A stretch of 64,000 bases of DNA. It comes from Tubulanus polymorphus (Eukaryota; Nemertea; Palaeonemertea; Tubulaniformes; Tubulanidae). Below, piece after piece: positions 1 through 9,458 of this stretch; the stretch's first letter is position 1, and every line of letters begins with the position of its first letter. Position numbers and translations under genes: made by a program. The notes beneath the pieces were generated by a model, which saw nothing but the letters and a program-made list of their open reading frames with translations, was not told the origin of the DNA and did not search any database. The DNA lies in assembly GCF_964204645.1 (NCBI RefSeq), contig NC_134029.1:16016450-16080449 (forward strand). The letters run 5' to 3'.

Positions 1-886
1 TGTAATGAATTTAATATCAATTCAAATAATGATTTTAGAGCAAAAGTTGGAACAATGGGTGGATTAAGAATATTATATACTAAAGAATTTGGAAAAATAA
101 TGACAAATACAGATTTAAGAACACTAAATTGGAATGAATTACCAAAATATTATAATAATATACAACAATAAAACAATAATGGTTGGATTAATTTTATTTT
201 AGAAAATAGTGAAGGTTTTACTAAAGCTGTTTTACTAAAGAATACAAAGAATAAATCAATCTATTAGAACTTATTTGATATGTATTTTAGGTGCGCAAGT
301 TGAAACAAGATCACCAATAGTTGGAAATGATAGTACTTCATTTGATGCGCAGAAACAATTTAAAGTATTATTTGAAGATTCCATTCATAATGATAAAAAT
401 AGATCGATTCCAGAGAACATTGTAAGATATCAAAATTATTTAGATAAATCACATATTATATTAAATTATTGTATAGGCCCTAATCTATTAATTATTTCTA
501 ATGATTTAGTATTAAAGATGGGAAATATAATTGGTTATAATAATCTAATTAAAACTGCAACAATAAATAATTCATTTGGATTAAATGATATAAATAAAAA
601 GATTATTACTGCTCCAAAATTAATGGAAGGTGAAAAAAATAAAAAACATATTCAATCAACTGAAACTAAAACTAATAATATTAAATTGGATAATGATTCC
701 AAAATAAAAGATTATAATACATCAGCAAATGGTGCCTTACGGCACCCACACGGTGATATTAAAACTGATATTATTCAACATGATATAATTAAACTAAATG
801 ATGATAATAAATCCCATGAAAATGCTAAATTAGCTATAACTTGTATAGGAATTGTAATCGGAGGAATATTATATTTTAAATTTTAA
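1..886 (+). pseudogene. Maverick membrane protein, copy A (broken, 5' end outside window)
   Basis: Homologue of the gene at 48827-49963. The middle is readable, including the shared stretch GAQVETRSPI, and the last 20 residues form a membrane helix (ITCIGIVIGGILYFKF). It is broken by an in-frame TAA at about 169 and by a short repeated insertion near 225-240 that shifts the frame; the readable part resumes at about 275. Near 730-755 it has an extra in-frame segment (GALRHPHG) that copy B lacks. Function is unknown; position in the structural block suggests a virion membrane protein, which is inference. Confidence 0.6.
725..756 (+). repeat. Short palindromic in-frame insert, site 1
   Basis: About 25 bp (around GTGCCTTACGGCACCCACAC, 732-751) absent from the matching place in copy B. 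The core is a near-palindrome (GTGCC..GGCAC). It keeps the reading frame and encodes GALRHPHGD. A closely related insert occurs in another gene of the same element at 6748-6782, in the same orientation relative to the gene and in the same frame. Confidence 0.55.
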
Positions 887-902
887 TTTTTTTATTATGT
901 AA

Positions 903-2356
903 ATGGATGTAGAAGGTGTAGAAGATTATGAAATGTGAGAAATGGGAATTAATAAGGATATATCGATGATGATTATAATGATGCAGGAACTAATATTGAT
1001 AATGATGATGAATCAGCATATAATTCTAATTTAGCAGATAGTGGTTCTAAAGGCCAATCAACAGATGAATTTGATAGAAGAACTAGATCGAGAATAAATC
1101 CTGAAAATGAAAATCCAGATTTGGTAAAACAAAATTTAAAATATAATGACTATATTTATAATTTCAAACCTATATTTGAAAAAGCTGGATATAATATAAA
1201 TGCCAGAGGCGCCAGACTTTTAGTACAAGAATTAAAATCTTTAGATGGTGAATATTATTATCATTTGAAAGATGATTATTATATTGATATCACTTATAAA
1301 AATCAAAACAAAATATTAGCAGGATCAACTTTGGAAAAATTAGAACCAGATAGAATTAAAAGAATAAGTTATAATATTAATGAAATAGAAAATGTAACAC
1401 AAGAAGAAATAAATCAAAATAGAAGAGTATTTAAACAAAGAATTAATGAATTGTTTGAAACAATTGATAATAATTTAGAAACAGAAACAACTTCTGAACA
1501 GAATATAACTTCCAAAACTAGTAAACTTAAATCAAACGAAGTTCAAACTGAAAAACTTTTACCAAATGGATTACTTGATGCAACAAAATAAGAATTAGAA
1601 GATTTAAATATATTTTCTGATAAAGCAATTAGAGAAATTATTAGTATACAAAATGAAGCTGATAAATTTGCGCGTGATAAAAGTATAAGAGATTTTAAAA
1701 TTAGAACTTTAGAAGATGAATTATTTAAATCAAGAAAAGAATCAGAACAATTAAAATTAGATAGAGATGATAAAGTTATTGAAGAAATTGAATTTAAAAA
1801 AAGAAATGCATATTTAGAAAAAGAAATTGATAATTTAAAATATAATATAGAATTACAGAAAGAAGAAAGAGGTATATTATTAAAATCATATGATTATTGT
1901 ATTAATAGATTAAAAGTTGTTGTAAAAGATTTAATAATTAAACCAAATTCTGAAATATCATTGAAAGATAGAATAAAGTTATTATTTAAATTAGAAGGAA
2001 TAACAATTCTTTCAATTCTAACAGCTGTAACTATGGTATTTACAACAATAGGTTTAGCTATATCAAATTCACTGAAATCTACTCCTACTCCCAATAAACC
2101 AGATAAACCCCCAAATGATAATAATTCTGTACAAGATAAAGTTAAGGATGGTTTAAAGAAATTAGCAAAATATTTATGGGAACTATCTAAAAAATCTGCT
2201 GCAGCATTACCCGGAGTTATTGCATCAATTGTTGGTTTTATATTGAAATCTGCTGGGAATATTCTTAACTTTGCTGCTGAACATATTATTTTATTTTTAA
2301 TTACAGTTGTAAGTGCAATTATTTTTGGGTTAGTGAATATGATAATAAATAAATAA
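903..2356 (+). pseudogene. Maverick coiled-coil membrane protein, copy A
   Basis: Begins in a TAAATG context at 900-905. The first 200 bases are out of frame (early TGA), then an open frame runs from 1121 to 2356, broken only by one in-frame TAA at 1589-1591. Visible parts: an acidic N-terminus, a central charged coiled coil (about 1600-1900), a hydrophobic segment (ILTAVTMVFTTIGLAIS), a Pro/Lys linker and a C-terminal hydrophobic pair (PGVIASIVGFILKSAG and IILFLITVVSAIIFGLV). The C-terminal half matches copy B (49979-51650) closely; the N-terminal half is quite different. Family function is unknown; similar proteins sit just before the capsid gene in Mavericks. Confidence 0.6.
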
Positions 2357-2376
2357 TTAATTTTTTTGTTAAATAA

Positions 2377-3619
2377 ATGAGTGGGAGTTATATAAATCCT
2401 TCTAAGAATCATAGAATATCTAATGCTATTAAAGCAGAAAGATCACATCATATAATTACACACAATCCTTCTAATAGTATTCCTGATGAAACTTTATATG
2501 TTAGAATTCCTCGATTAACACAAAATACTTTTTATGTTCCAAATAGTATTTATTTATCAGCTGATATAAAAGTAACTGGTAATAGTAATAATTATGTTGT
2601 TGATAATGTTGGGAGATATTTGATTAAAAAATTAGCTGTAAAGATTGGGCCAGAAACCGTTTTCTCATTAGATAATTATGATTTATTTATGCATTACAAA
2701 GATTTATGGTTAACAAAAGAAAATAGAAATATTATGAAATTTCAAGGCATCCAATCAGAAAACCAAAATAAATTAAGATCAGAAGCCAATAATGCAGTAG
2801 TAACTAATGCTGTAGATAACTTAATAAAAAAGATTTATGGAAGCAGATATAAAATTCCATTAGGTTTTGAATTGATAAATAATAATGCGCCTTTATATAA
2901 ATACGCAATTCAAGAAGATATTATATTCGAAATAACATTTGCTCCTGTAAATGAAATTGTCTTATCTAGCGATAATGAAGATATGGGTTATAAATTATCG
3001 AATATATGTTTAGAATATGATACAGTAACTGATGAAAATATTGCTAGCATAATTCAAACTCAATACAACCAAGGATTTTCATTATTATATGATTATATTA
3101 TAAAATTTAAAACTGTAACTATTAATGCAAATGATGAAATAATTAATGAGAATATTAACTACCCAAGAAGATCTATTAAAGGTATATTAATAGTTTTTAC
3201 CATTGCAACATATTCTAATGGCGCAATAAAAGTTGATAATCATTATAATCCTGAAATATCAAAAGTAGATATAACTATCGAAGGAATAGCAAATAAAATA
3301 TTTTGTAATGAGAATGATAGATCAGTGGTCAGAAATTAGAAAACATTTTATGAATGAAAAAGTAAAATCATTTTAAAATTGTAATATTAATCAAATTGAT
3401 TATTACACCGGTAATAAATATGCATTATGGTTAGATTTTAGAACAACAGAGGATAATTCATTACATGGTTCTGGGAAAAAACTACAAAATACAAAAGATG
3501 GAATACAATTATTCATGAAAAAGAAAAAAGGAGGCAAAAATTTCAAAATGCGCGTTTATATTATATCTGACGCGCAATTAAATATTGTAAATTCACAATT
3601 AGATAGTATTATGTTGTAG
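2377..3619 (+). pseudogene. Maverick major capsid protein (double jelly-roll), copy A
   Basis: Homologue of the 415-residue gene at 51691-52938. Landmarks of animal Maverick capsids are visible: TLYVRIPRLTQN near the start, YDLFMHYKDLWL, FQGIQSENQNKLRSEA, NICLEYDTVTDENIA, and NYPRRSIKGIL. The start follows the same TTAAATAAATG context as copy B. A 5-bp deletion near 3306 breaks the frame after about 310 residues, and an in-frame TAA follows near 3374; the remaining C-terminal part reads on to the stop at 3617-3619. Assignment as capsid rests on family resemblance recalled from known Maverick capsids, not on a search. Confidence 0.75.
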
Positions 3620-3668
3620 GTGTTATGAAATATTAAAATTTTAACTTTAGTAAAAATTTATATAATAA

Positions 3669-4511
3669 ATGGAAGGAGGTAAAGTATATAAACATATTCC
3701 ATACATCGATACACATGAAAATAATGATGGCTTATATTATGTAATACCTTGTAATATAGCTTTGATATTTGATCCTATTTTCAAAATTTATAAAACTAAA
3801 CTAATAGAAATCGATAATAATAAAAGTGGTGTTGTTGATAATTTAAGTAATGTAATTGATAATAATGTAATACCTTCTACATCTAATAATGTAATACCTT
3901 CTACATCTAATAATGTAATACCTTCTACATCTAATAATGTAATACCTTCTACATCTAATAATGTAATATCTTCTACATCTAATAATGAAATAATGCTAAA
4001 TTATGGTAAAAATAGAAATTATTGTGGATATTGTAATGGTGAGTTTTCAAACGCTCCATCAAATTGGAATAAACATATGAATACAAAGGCACATATTACT
4101 AATGTTATAGAACGTGTTGGTTTAAGAGAATTTATAGAACACCCACTTATATATGTTACAAAGTTTGTTTCAAATAAAAAAGTAAATGGTAAAGAATTAT
4201 ATGAAGATTTATTATTAGCAACACCTAATGAAGATGAATTAGATTTAACCGATGCTAATAAAATATTAGGATCAAACATTGTAAATGAAATATTAGGAGC
4301 AAACACTAAGAAAGATGATAATGAAAATATAGTTACAGGAAAGCATATTGATAATCAAGATTCTATGAAACATAAAGTAGAAAATAATGATAAATTTGAT
4401 TGGATGAATAAGCATAACAATGAAACAACTAATGATGAAGATACGGTAGAGCATTTGAATGAATTGTATAGGTCTTATAGGTCTTATGACAAAATAGAGA
4501 CTGATGACTAA
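3669..4511 (+). CDS. Maverick zinc-finger protein with NVIPSTSN repeats, copy A
   Basis: Open frame of 280 residues starting at a TAAATGG context. The N-terminal GKVYKHIPY and LYYVIPC match the gene at 61968-63032 in copy C, so they are the same gene. Residues about 65-105 are five tandem copies of the octapeptide NVIPSTSN (one NVISSTSN). A C2H2-like finger follows (YCGYCNGEFSN...HMNTKAH). The C-terminal third is acidic and lacks the further fingers seen in copy C, so this copy is shortened or rearranged. It lies between capsid and the convergent ATPase. DNA or RNA binding is plausible; function unknown. Confidence 0.6.
   Translation: MEGGKVYKHIPYIDTHENNDGLYYVIPCNIALIFDPIFKIYKTKLIEIDNNKSGVVDNLSNVIDNNVIPSTSNNVIPSTSNNVIPSTSNNVIPSTSNNVISSTSNNEIMLNYGKNRNYCGYCNGEFSNAPSNWNKHMNTKAHITNVIERVGLREFIEHPLIYVTKFVSNKKVNGKELYEDLLLATPNEDELDLTDANKILGSNIVNEILGANTKKDDNENIVTGKHIDNQDSMKHKVENNDKFDWMNKHNNETTNDEDTVEHLNELYRSYRSYDKIETDD
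3863..3987 (+). repeat. 24-bp coding tandem repeat (NVIPSTSN)x5
   Basis: Five near-perfect copies of a 24-bp unit (AATGTAATACCTTCTACATC plus TAAT), in frame inside the zinc-finger gene. At the equivalent place copy C has a different repeat family (DNIEPKIK) plus a single NVIPSTSN. Confidence 0.9.
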
Positions 4512-4604
4512 AAAGAGCCTGATTATGAAAGTGATTGAAGTCCTAATTATTATCTCAAATAATAATATTGGTTGAAAATTGTATAAAATAATAGTTAATA
4601 AAAA

Positions 4605-4695
4605 AGGGTTTCAGGTATTAGGGTATCTAATAGGGTATCTAATACATAGGTAGGTATCAGGTATTAGGGTATCTAATACATAGGTATATAAATAG
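4605..4695. repeat. Repeat spacer between convergent genes, copy A
   Basis: Direct repeats of GGTATTAGGGTATCTAATA with CATAGGTA between them, each unit partly self-complementary (TATTAGggtatCTAATA). It separates the plus-strand structural genes from the minus-strand ATPase. The equivalent spacers in copies B and C hold unrelated inverted repeats. Confidence 0.7.
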
Positions 4696-5308
4696 TTATT
4701 TTATAAACTTATATTCATATGGAAATTGGAGCCTCAGATGTAATTTTGAACCTTTATTATTCTTTAATTTATTCATATATTCATCATGTATTTCAGTAGG
4801 TATAATTTGATTTTCTTCCAATGATTGTTGCATAGATTTTCTATCTTTATTGTAGAATAAAACTAGAAATCTTATATTCTCCCTAAAGTCTTTAACGATT
4901 GAATTATATTTTTGATTTAAAACCCATGTTGTTATCCCAAAATGTCTCCCAGAGAAAGCTAGATAACATAACTCACTTTCTCTAACTTTTGAATCATGTA
5001 AATTTGCGCAATCATCTATAATGAATAATGTATTTGATCCATTATAAGTATCAATTGCTATTTTAATACATTTATCTAAATTTTCTTTTACTGTTTTAGG
5101 ATCTAATATAATAAACTTTTTTTATCTTAACGATTTCTCTATTATATGTTTTATTCATTTCATAAGTAGGGCAAAATAATATTATATTATCAAAATGATT
5201 CTTATAAATAGTTTCTAACAAATTTAATATGAAATGTGTTTTACCACAGTTTGTTACCCCAGTTATTAACATATTATGCGGTTCAAATATAAATAAATCT
5301 TTATTCAT
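4696..5308 (-). pseudogene. Maverick packaging ATPase, copy A
   Basis: Homologue of the intact 203-residue ATPase of copy C. Walker A (GVTNCGKTHFIL) is intact at residues about 17-28. An extra base in the T run at 5115-5121 shifts the frame after about 65 residues; the rest of the protein, including the Walker B segment, is readable in another frame down to the stop at 4696-4698. Its start overlaps the end of the integrase gene by 8 bp. Known role of the family (A32/FtsK-HerA-like ATPase): pumping the genome into a capsid. Confidence 0.8.
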
Positions 5309-6391
5309 TTATTCTTTTAATTTTACTAGATAAAATCCATTCATTAAATTTATCATCGTATCCTTTATATTTCACCAAAGAATACCTTTTTCCTTTAAGA
5401 GTTTTTGTTTTCAATACTTTTTCTATTTTGTATTCTATTTCATCTGGGTTTGGTACAAGTGATAATTCTTGTTCATAGAAATAACTTAATATTTCTTCAT
5501 CTTTTAGATCATCTAGTTTATAAACAAATGGTTTAGTTAATATTATCTTTTTAATCTTGAATATTTCTTCTGTAAAATTAGGGGTATAACCTTTATAAAA
5601 TGTTTTTCTATATTTAGATATTCTGACATGTTGCCCAATTTTAAACTTAGGTTCTCCGAAATCATGTGTAACAAATGCTTCATATAAATTATTCCAAACT
5701 ATTTCTGAATTATCTTCTTTTCTAGCTTGTATAGGTTTCATATTTATAGAACTCTGTTTAGAATTATTATAACCTTTCACTAAATCATCTAATACATCGA
5801 TATATTTATATGTTTCATTAGCAGTAAAATATTTCCACATTCTAGTTTTCAATGTTTTATTAAATCTTTCTATAATAGATGCTTTTTTATCTGAATGTGT
5901 TGAAAATATTCTACATCGTTATCAGATAATAGTTTTTTTAAATTTTTATTATAAAGTTCCTTACCTTCATCAAATTGTATCTTATCTGGAATAGCTTCTT
6001 TAAATATTGATTTAAAAGCATTTGTCACTTCTATACCAGTTTTATTTTTGATTGGAATTGACCATGCGTATCTACTGAATATGTCTATAACATTCAATAT
6101 CCAGAAATATCCTTTGTTGTGTTCTTCTAAGTATTTCATGTCAATTAAATCTGCTTGCCATTGTTGATCGATATATGAAACCATAACTTTTCTTGTTAAA
6201 TAAGTTTTATCCATTTTCTTGTGGATTTGATATGTTGGTTGATTTTGTAACCATGATTTTAATTCACTATATTTTATATGACCATTTTCTTTATCAGATT
6301 TAATTTTATCCCATAATTCTGTAACGCTAGAATATGATACTTCACTTTCTGGGTTATAATATAACTCTCTTAAATATTGTTCTTTTTTCAT
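5301..6391 (-). pseudogene. Maverick integrase (rve + chromodomain), copy A
   Basis: Matches the intact integrase of copy C. DDE residues are visible: first Asp in QWQADLIDM, second in IQFDEGKE; the third lies at the break. A single-base deletion near 5895 separates the N-terminal part (173 codons) from the C-terminal part (183 codons), which ends with the chromodomain (EYKIEKVLKTKTLKGK...YKGYDDKFNEW). The family inserts Maverick DNA with 6-bp target duplications. Confidence 0.85.
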
Positions 6392-6397
6392 CTTATT

Positions 6398-6792
6398 TTA
6401 ATCCATTAATAATAATTTAGATTTAGTTTCAATGACTTTATGATTTGATTTTTTTTCTGGTGTAATAGGTTTATTATCATTGGAATCATTATTATTTGAT
6501 TTGAATTTAGATTTATATATTACACCAGAGAATATAATAACTGTTACTAATCCAATTGTAATATATAAGTAATTATTACTTCCAACATTAGAAGAATTAG
6601 ATGGATTATTATTTGAATCAATATCAGATAAAGTCTGTGACTCATTTATATCAGTTAATTTCTTTTTCTTAGCTTTTTTTTTAATTCTGCAGATCTTTTT
6701 TCCAACTCCTTTGCCCACTGTACTTGTTTTTCAGATCTAGCATTTTCCTTAACGTCACTGTGTGGGTGCCGTACGGCAATACCATCACTCAT
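6398..6792 (-). pseudogene. Small basic single-pass membrane protein, copy A
   Basis: Homologue of 59294-59683 (copy C). The start is CAT at 6790-6792, overlapping the stop of the upstream gene by 8 bp as in copy B. The N-terminus carries the extra GIAVRHPHSDVK segment. Two extra T's in the run near 6675-6690 shift the frame. The C-terminal part, with a Ser/Asn-rich linker, one membrane helix (LYITIGLVTVIIFSGVIY) and a Lys-rich tail, is open. Function unknown. Confidence 0.6.
6748..6782 (-). repeat. Short palindromic in-frame insert, site 2
   Basis: Extra segment near the start of the small membrane-protein gene, missing from copies B and C. Read with the gene it is TTGCCGTACGGCACCCACAC and encodes IAVRHPHSD. 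It shares the palindromic core and the same RHPH-encoding frame with the insert at 725-756. Confidence 0.55.
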
Positions 6793-7395
6793 TTATTTTA
6801 GTTAATTTTTGTTCTGGTTCATTTTCTGTTTCGCCGTTTGGTTGTAGTACGGCGCCATCTGTTTCGTTCTTACCTGATTTATATTCCATCGGTTTGATAT
6901 TCGAAAATGTTATGATACCAGTAGAAATTAATGTCATAACCGATCCTAATTGAAATGAAGCATATCCAACCCATTTTTGTAATTCAGTCATAACTAAATA
7001 GTCATTTTTCAAATCACTATATAATTTATTTTCATCATCAATTGACATTAATCGGTTACATACCTTAGAGTAACATTTGACAATACTATCTGAAATAGAA
7101 TCATTTATTCGAGCCAATCTTGCCTCTTCATAAATCTTAAAATATTTTATTACTTTATCGGGTTTCATAGAGTCTAGTTCTTGAAAAGTTATTATTTTTC
7201 CCAAGAAATCTTTAGATTTCCCTCCAGCAATTAATAATTCAAGATGGTGTTTACAATATAAGTAGTATAATCAATATTACAATTTACTTGAATATTATTT
7301 TCAATTTTGGTCGGAATATCCTTATTATCACTAATACCTAAATCATCTAATGTTTTTTCAATATCGGTATTATTCTTACTCGATTTCTTTGACAT
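6785..7395 (-). pseudogene. Conserved Maverick protein with C-terminal membrane helix, copy A
   Basis: Homologue of 58699-59277. The C-terminal 139 codons are open and nearly identical to copy C (ITFQELDSMKPDKV; SFQLGSVMTLISTGIITF, a membrane helix). The N-terminal part continues upstream to a start at 7393-7395 (MSKKSSKN...) but is frameshifted around 7205-7270. Function unknown; always upstream of the basic membrane protein and integrase. Confidence 0.6.
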
Positions 7396-7429
7396 TTATA
7401 TTAGTGAAAAAAGCGAAAAAAATATTATA

Positions 7430-7670
7430 AGTATTATAAAATGATATTAGCATCTCTTTGGGTTAATACTAGCTTAGTTAAGTTAAAGAATTCTAGTATT
7501 AGTTATTGTTTTTTTTAGTATTTTTTATTTGTGATATAAAGTATTCCCTTTTTGAAAAGAAATAATAGATTTTTGAAAAAATATAATAGAATTCACTAGC
7601 TAGTTGAAGTTATTGTTTTTTTAATAATCTTTATTTAAATTAGGATTTAATATCTCACTACTATTGTCTA
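7430..7670. repeat. CTAGCTAGT-rich repeat cluster, copy A
   Basis: AT-rich spacer with repeated short inverted words (ACTAGCTTAGTTAAGTTAAAG, AATTCTAGTATTAGT, TTCACTAGCTAGTTGAAG) separated by TTATTGTTTTTT runs. The same kind of cluster lies upstream of the equivalent gene in copy C (58470-58690) and after the ATPase in D1. Confidence 0.55.
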
Positions 7671-7716
7671 TCTATGGGAGCGGTAACTATAACTGTCCAG
7701 ATAAGTCATTTCGGAT
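7630..7716. other. Conserved non-coding block shared with copy C
   Basis: Read on the minus strand this stretch (ending GGATCCGAAATGACTTATC, then TGGACAGTTATA and ATAGATAGACAATAGTAG) matches 58381-58470 of copy C almost base for base, whereas the sequence on its distal side differs between the copies. No long reading frame crosses it. It may be a promoter or leader for the leftward gene block. Confidence 0.5.
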
Positions 7717-8323
7717 CCTTGATATCAAATCTAGTTAATAATTATTGTTTTACTTGAATGTTGTATTACAGACGTTAATTATTACGTTGAAGATGGCAGC
7801 ACTGAGTGTGATACTGAAATGAAAATTTGAATTCAATATTCAATTAACATGGATAATTGATTACTAATTTAAAGATTAGATCATAATTAAGTTAAAAATC
7901 CATAATTCATTTATCAGTTTTCATTCCTATATTCTTTTCATTCGGAATAATTTATAATTTCAAATAACGTAAACACCGTTTATATTTACTTAGGTGTTTT
8001 AGCTAAGTATATAAGGCAATTCATTCCACCACTGGAGTGCCGCCGGGCCTGGCTTGCAGGGGCATTTCGAAAATGCACCTTCGTCCACCCTCCGTGGTTC
8101 TCCTTCAGTTTCGACTTTCGATCCTCCTTTCGGGGGTAAGGGGTTTATAGGAAATGCATTAGGCGCCTTAAATATAATGTGTTTCCTGTCAACCATTGAA
8201 GGAGAATTGGTGAGGTCGGGTGGTTTTGCTAAAACTTACATTAAAAACACTGAAATATTCCTTTTAATCACGAGAATCCTGTGTGTATCCTGTGTCTATG
8301 TACTGAGTTCTTATTATAAACGC
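7717..8323. other. Spacer with GC-richer inserted segment
   Basis: AT-rich to about 8030, then a distinctly GC-richer stretch (8035-8200) containing CCGCCGGGCCTGGCTTGC and CTCCTTTCGGGGGTAAGGGG. Two overlapping frames (7999-8196 minus, 8054-8368 plus) exist only because of this base composition; neither resembles a Maverick gene. The segment is absent from copy C, so it is probably a later insertion, perhaps a SINE-like repeat. I could not see target duplications. Confidence 0.4.
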
Positions 8324-8980
8324 TTAAGATTCAACGTATTTTTCATTATTTGGATCACTATTCCATAATTCAACAAATGTCTTTGCTTTAACCAGTTGAT
8401 CTAAATATAACTGTAAATCTAGTTTATGAGATTTAATTATGTTTTCCTTCTTTTCTAAAGGTCTTAAATTTCTCCAGCTCCATATTAGCTTCTTATTATA
8501 ATCATCACTCATGTCAAATTTAGAAATCGGCAACACATGATCAATATGAAAGTATTCACCATAATTATCTATATTCATTTTATCGTCGAATTGATATATT
8601 ATCCATGATTTTAAGAATTCATCTGAACAACCCAACAAATTAGATAGTGTTTTTGAATGTGTTTCTTTGTTGAATAATTGTGTTAATCTAGATCATAAGC
8701 ATTGTTTCAATCTAAAATTAAGATCTGTTTTATATCTTTCTCTCATATATTCTGTCATATAATCATTATAAGCTTCCCTATTATCTTCTCGATATTGTTT
8801 GGCATATAGTTCAATACAAGTTTTACAGCAATATTGAAAACCATCTTTGCTAATCTTACGCTTATTAAATTCTGTTATAGCTAATTTACCTAATTCACAT
8901 TTAGAACACTTCTTGTAGTATATGTTTATAACGCCGGTGTTATTTGTAATATTGATAGTTTGTGGTTGTTCTGGTTCCAT
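8324..8980 (-). pseudogene. HNH endonuclease, copy A
   Basis: Homologue of the intact 217-residue gene at 56886-57539. N-terminal half (MEPEQPQTINITNN..., CSKCELG, CCKTC zinc ligands) reads from 8980 to 8693; C-terminal half with the HNH core (FHIDHVLPISKF ... WRNLRPLEKKENIIKSH) reads from 8638 to 8324 in another frame. The junction at 8640-8692 is broken. It is the outermost gene of the element at this end. Confidence 0.75.
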
Positions 8981-9224
8981 TTTAATATCAATTTTTTTTA
9001 CTAAATTGATTTTAGTTATTCATTTACATGTTATTCATGTATTATATATATGAATTATTATATATTATTATATCAATTTATATGTTATTCATATATATTT
9101 TATTCATGTATATAAATATTTTAAGAGTAATAGGGGTAATGGGCTTTCAGATTAAAGGTTGAAAGGGCGAGTGAGTAAAAAATGAAAAAATATGAAAATA
9201 ACAATAATTTCTATTTGAATTAGG
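8981..9224. repeat. Terminal region of Maverick copy A (outer part displaced to 14024)
   Basis: AT-rich leader with TATATGAATAACAT-like palindromic words, then AAATATTTTAAG followed by the family's terminal words AGTAATAGGGG (about 9126), GGGCTTTCAG and a GTCGAG-like element. Matches the PolB-side end of copy B and the HNH-side end of copy C. The other strand of the terminal hairpin is missing; the sequence resumes after the transposon at 14024 for about 75 bp (ACTCATAAAAAATG...) and then meets fragment D1. Confidence 0.6.
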
Positions 9225-9458
9225 CGGTTCCTGAACTTCGCTGAAAAAGCTGAATCACTGAAACGCTGAAACGCTGAAATAAAAACGCTGAAATTTCAGG
9301 GAATTTCCGAAAAACGCCGAAATTTCAGGGAATTCCCGAAAAACGCTGAAATCGTGCTAGGTACCAACAATACACGTTTTGAAATATTTTCCGGGCCGGT
9401 GTCCGCTGCCGAGTCCTGAACCGTGTTTTAGTCTCTACCTTCGGTTACAGAGACATGC
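9225..9458 (+). repeat. Left terminal inverted repeat of the 4.79-kb transposon
   Basis: Pairs with 13781-14014. Contains several copies of ACGCTGAAA and ends with the word AGAGACATGC; small indels distinguish the arms. Confidence 0.9.

Larger units (their letters stand above)
1..9224 (+). mobile_element. Maverick/Polinton copy A (partial, decayed)
   Basis: Block of virus-like genes in the typical Maverick set. Rightward genes (two membrane or coiled-coil proteins, major capsid protein, zinc-finger protein) meet leftward genes (ATPase, integrase, two small membrane proteins, HNH nuclease) at about 4.6 kb. Gene order is the mirror image of copy C at the right of the window. The left part, where PolB should be, lies outside the window. 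The right end carries the family's terminal sequence (AGTAATAGGGG at about 9126) and resumes for some 80 bp after the transposon at 9225-14014. Most genes have frameshifts or stops, so this copy is probably dead. Confidence 0.85.

Noticed and set aside
1894-2412. A 172-codon minus-strand frame across the capsid-block membrane protein
   Set aside because: Shadow of the plus-strand gene whose copy B homologue conserves the plus-strand protein.
7999-8368. Two overlapping small ORFs on opposite strands near 8.0-8.3 kb
   Set aside because: Opposite-strand overlap in a GC-rich insertion, absent from copy C, no domain.
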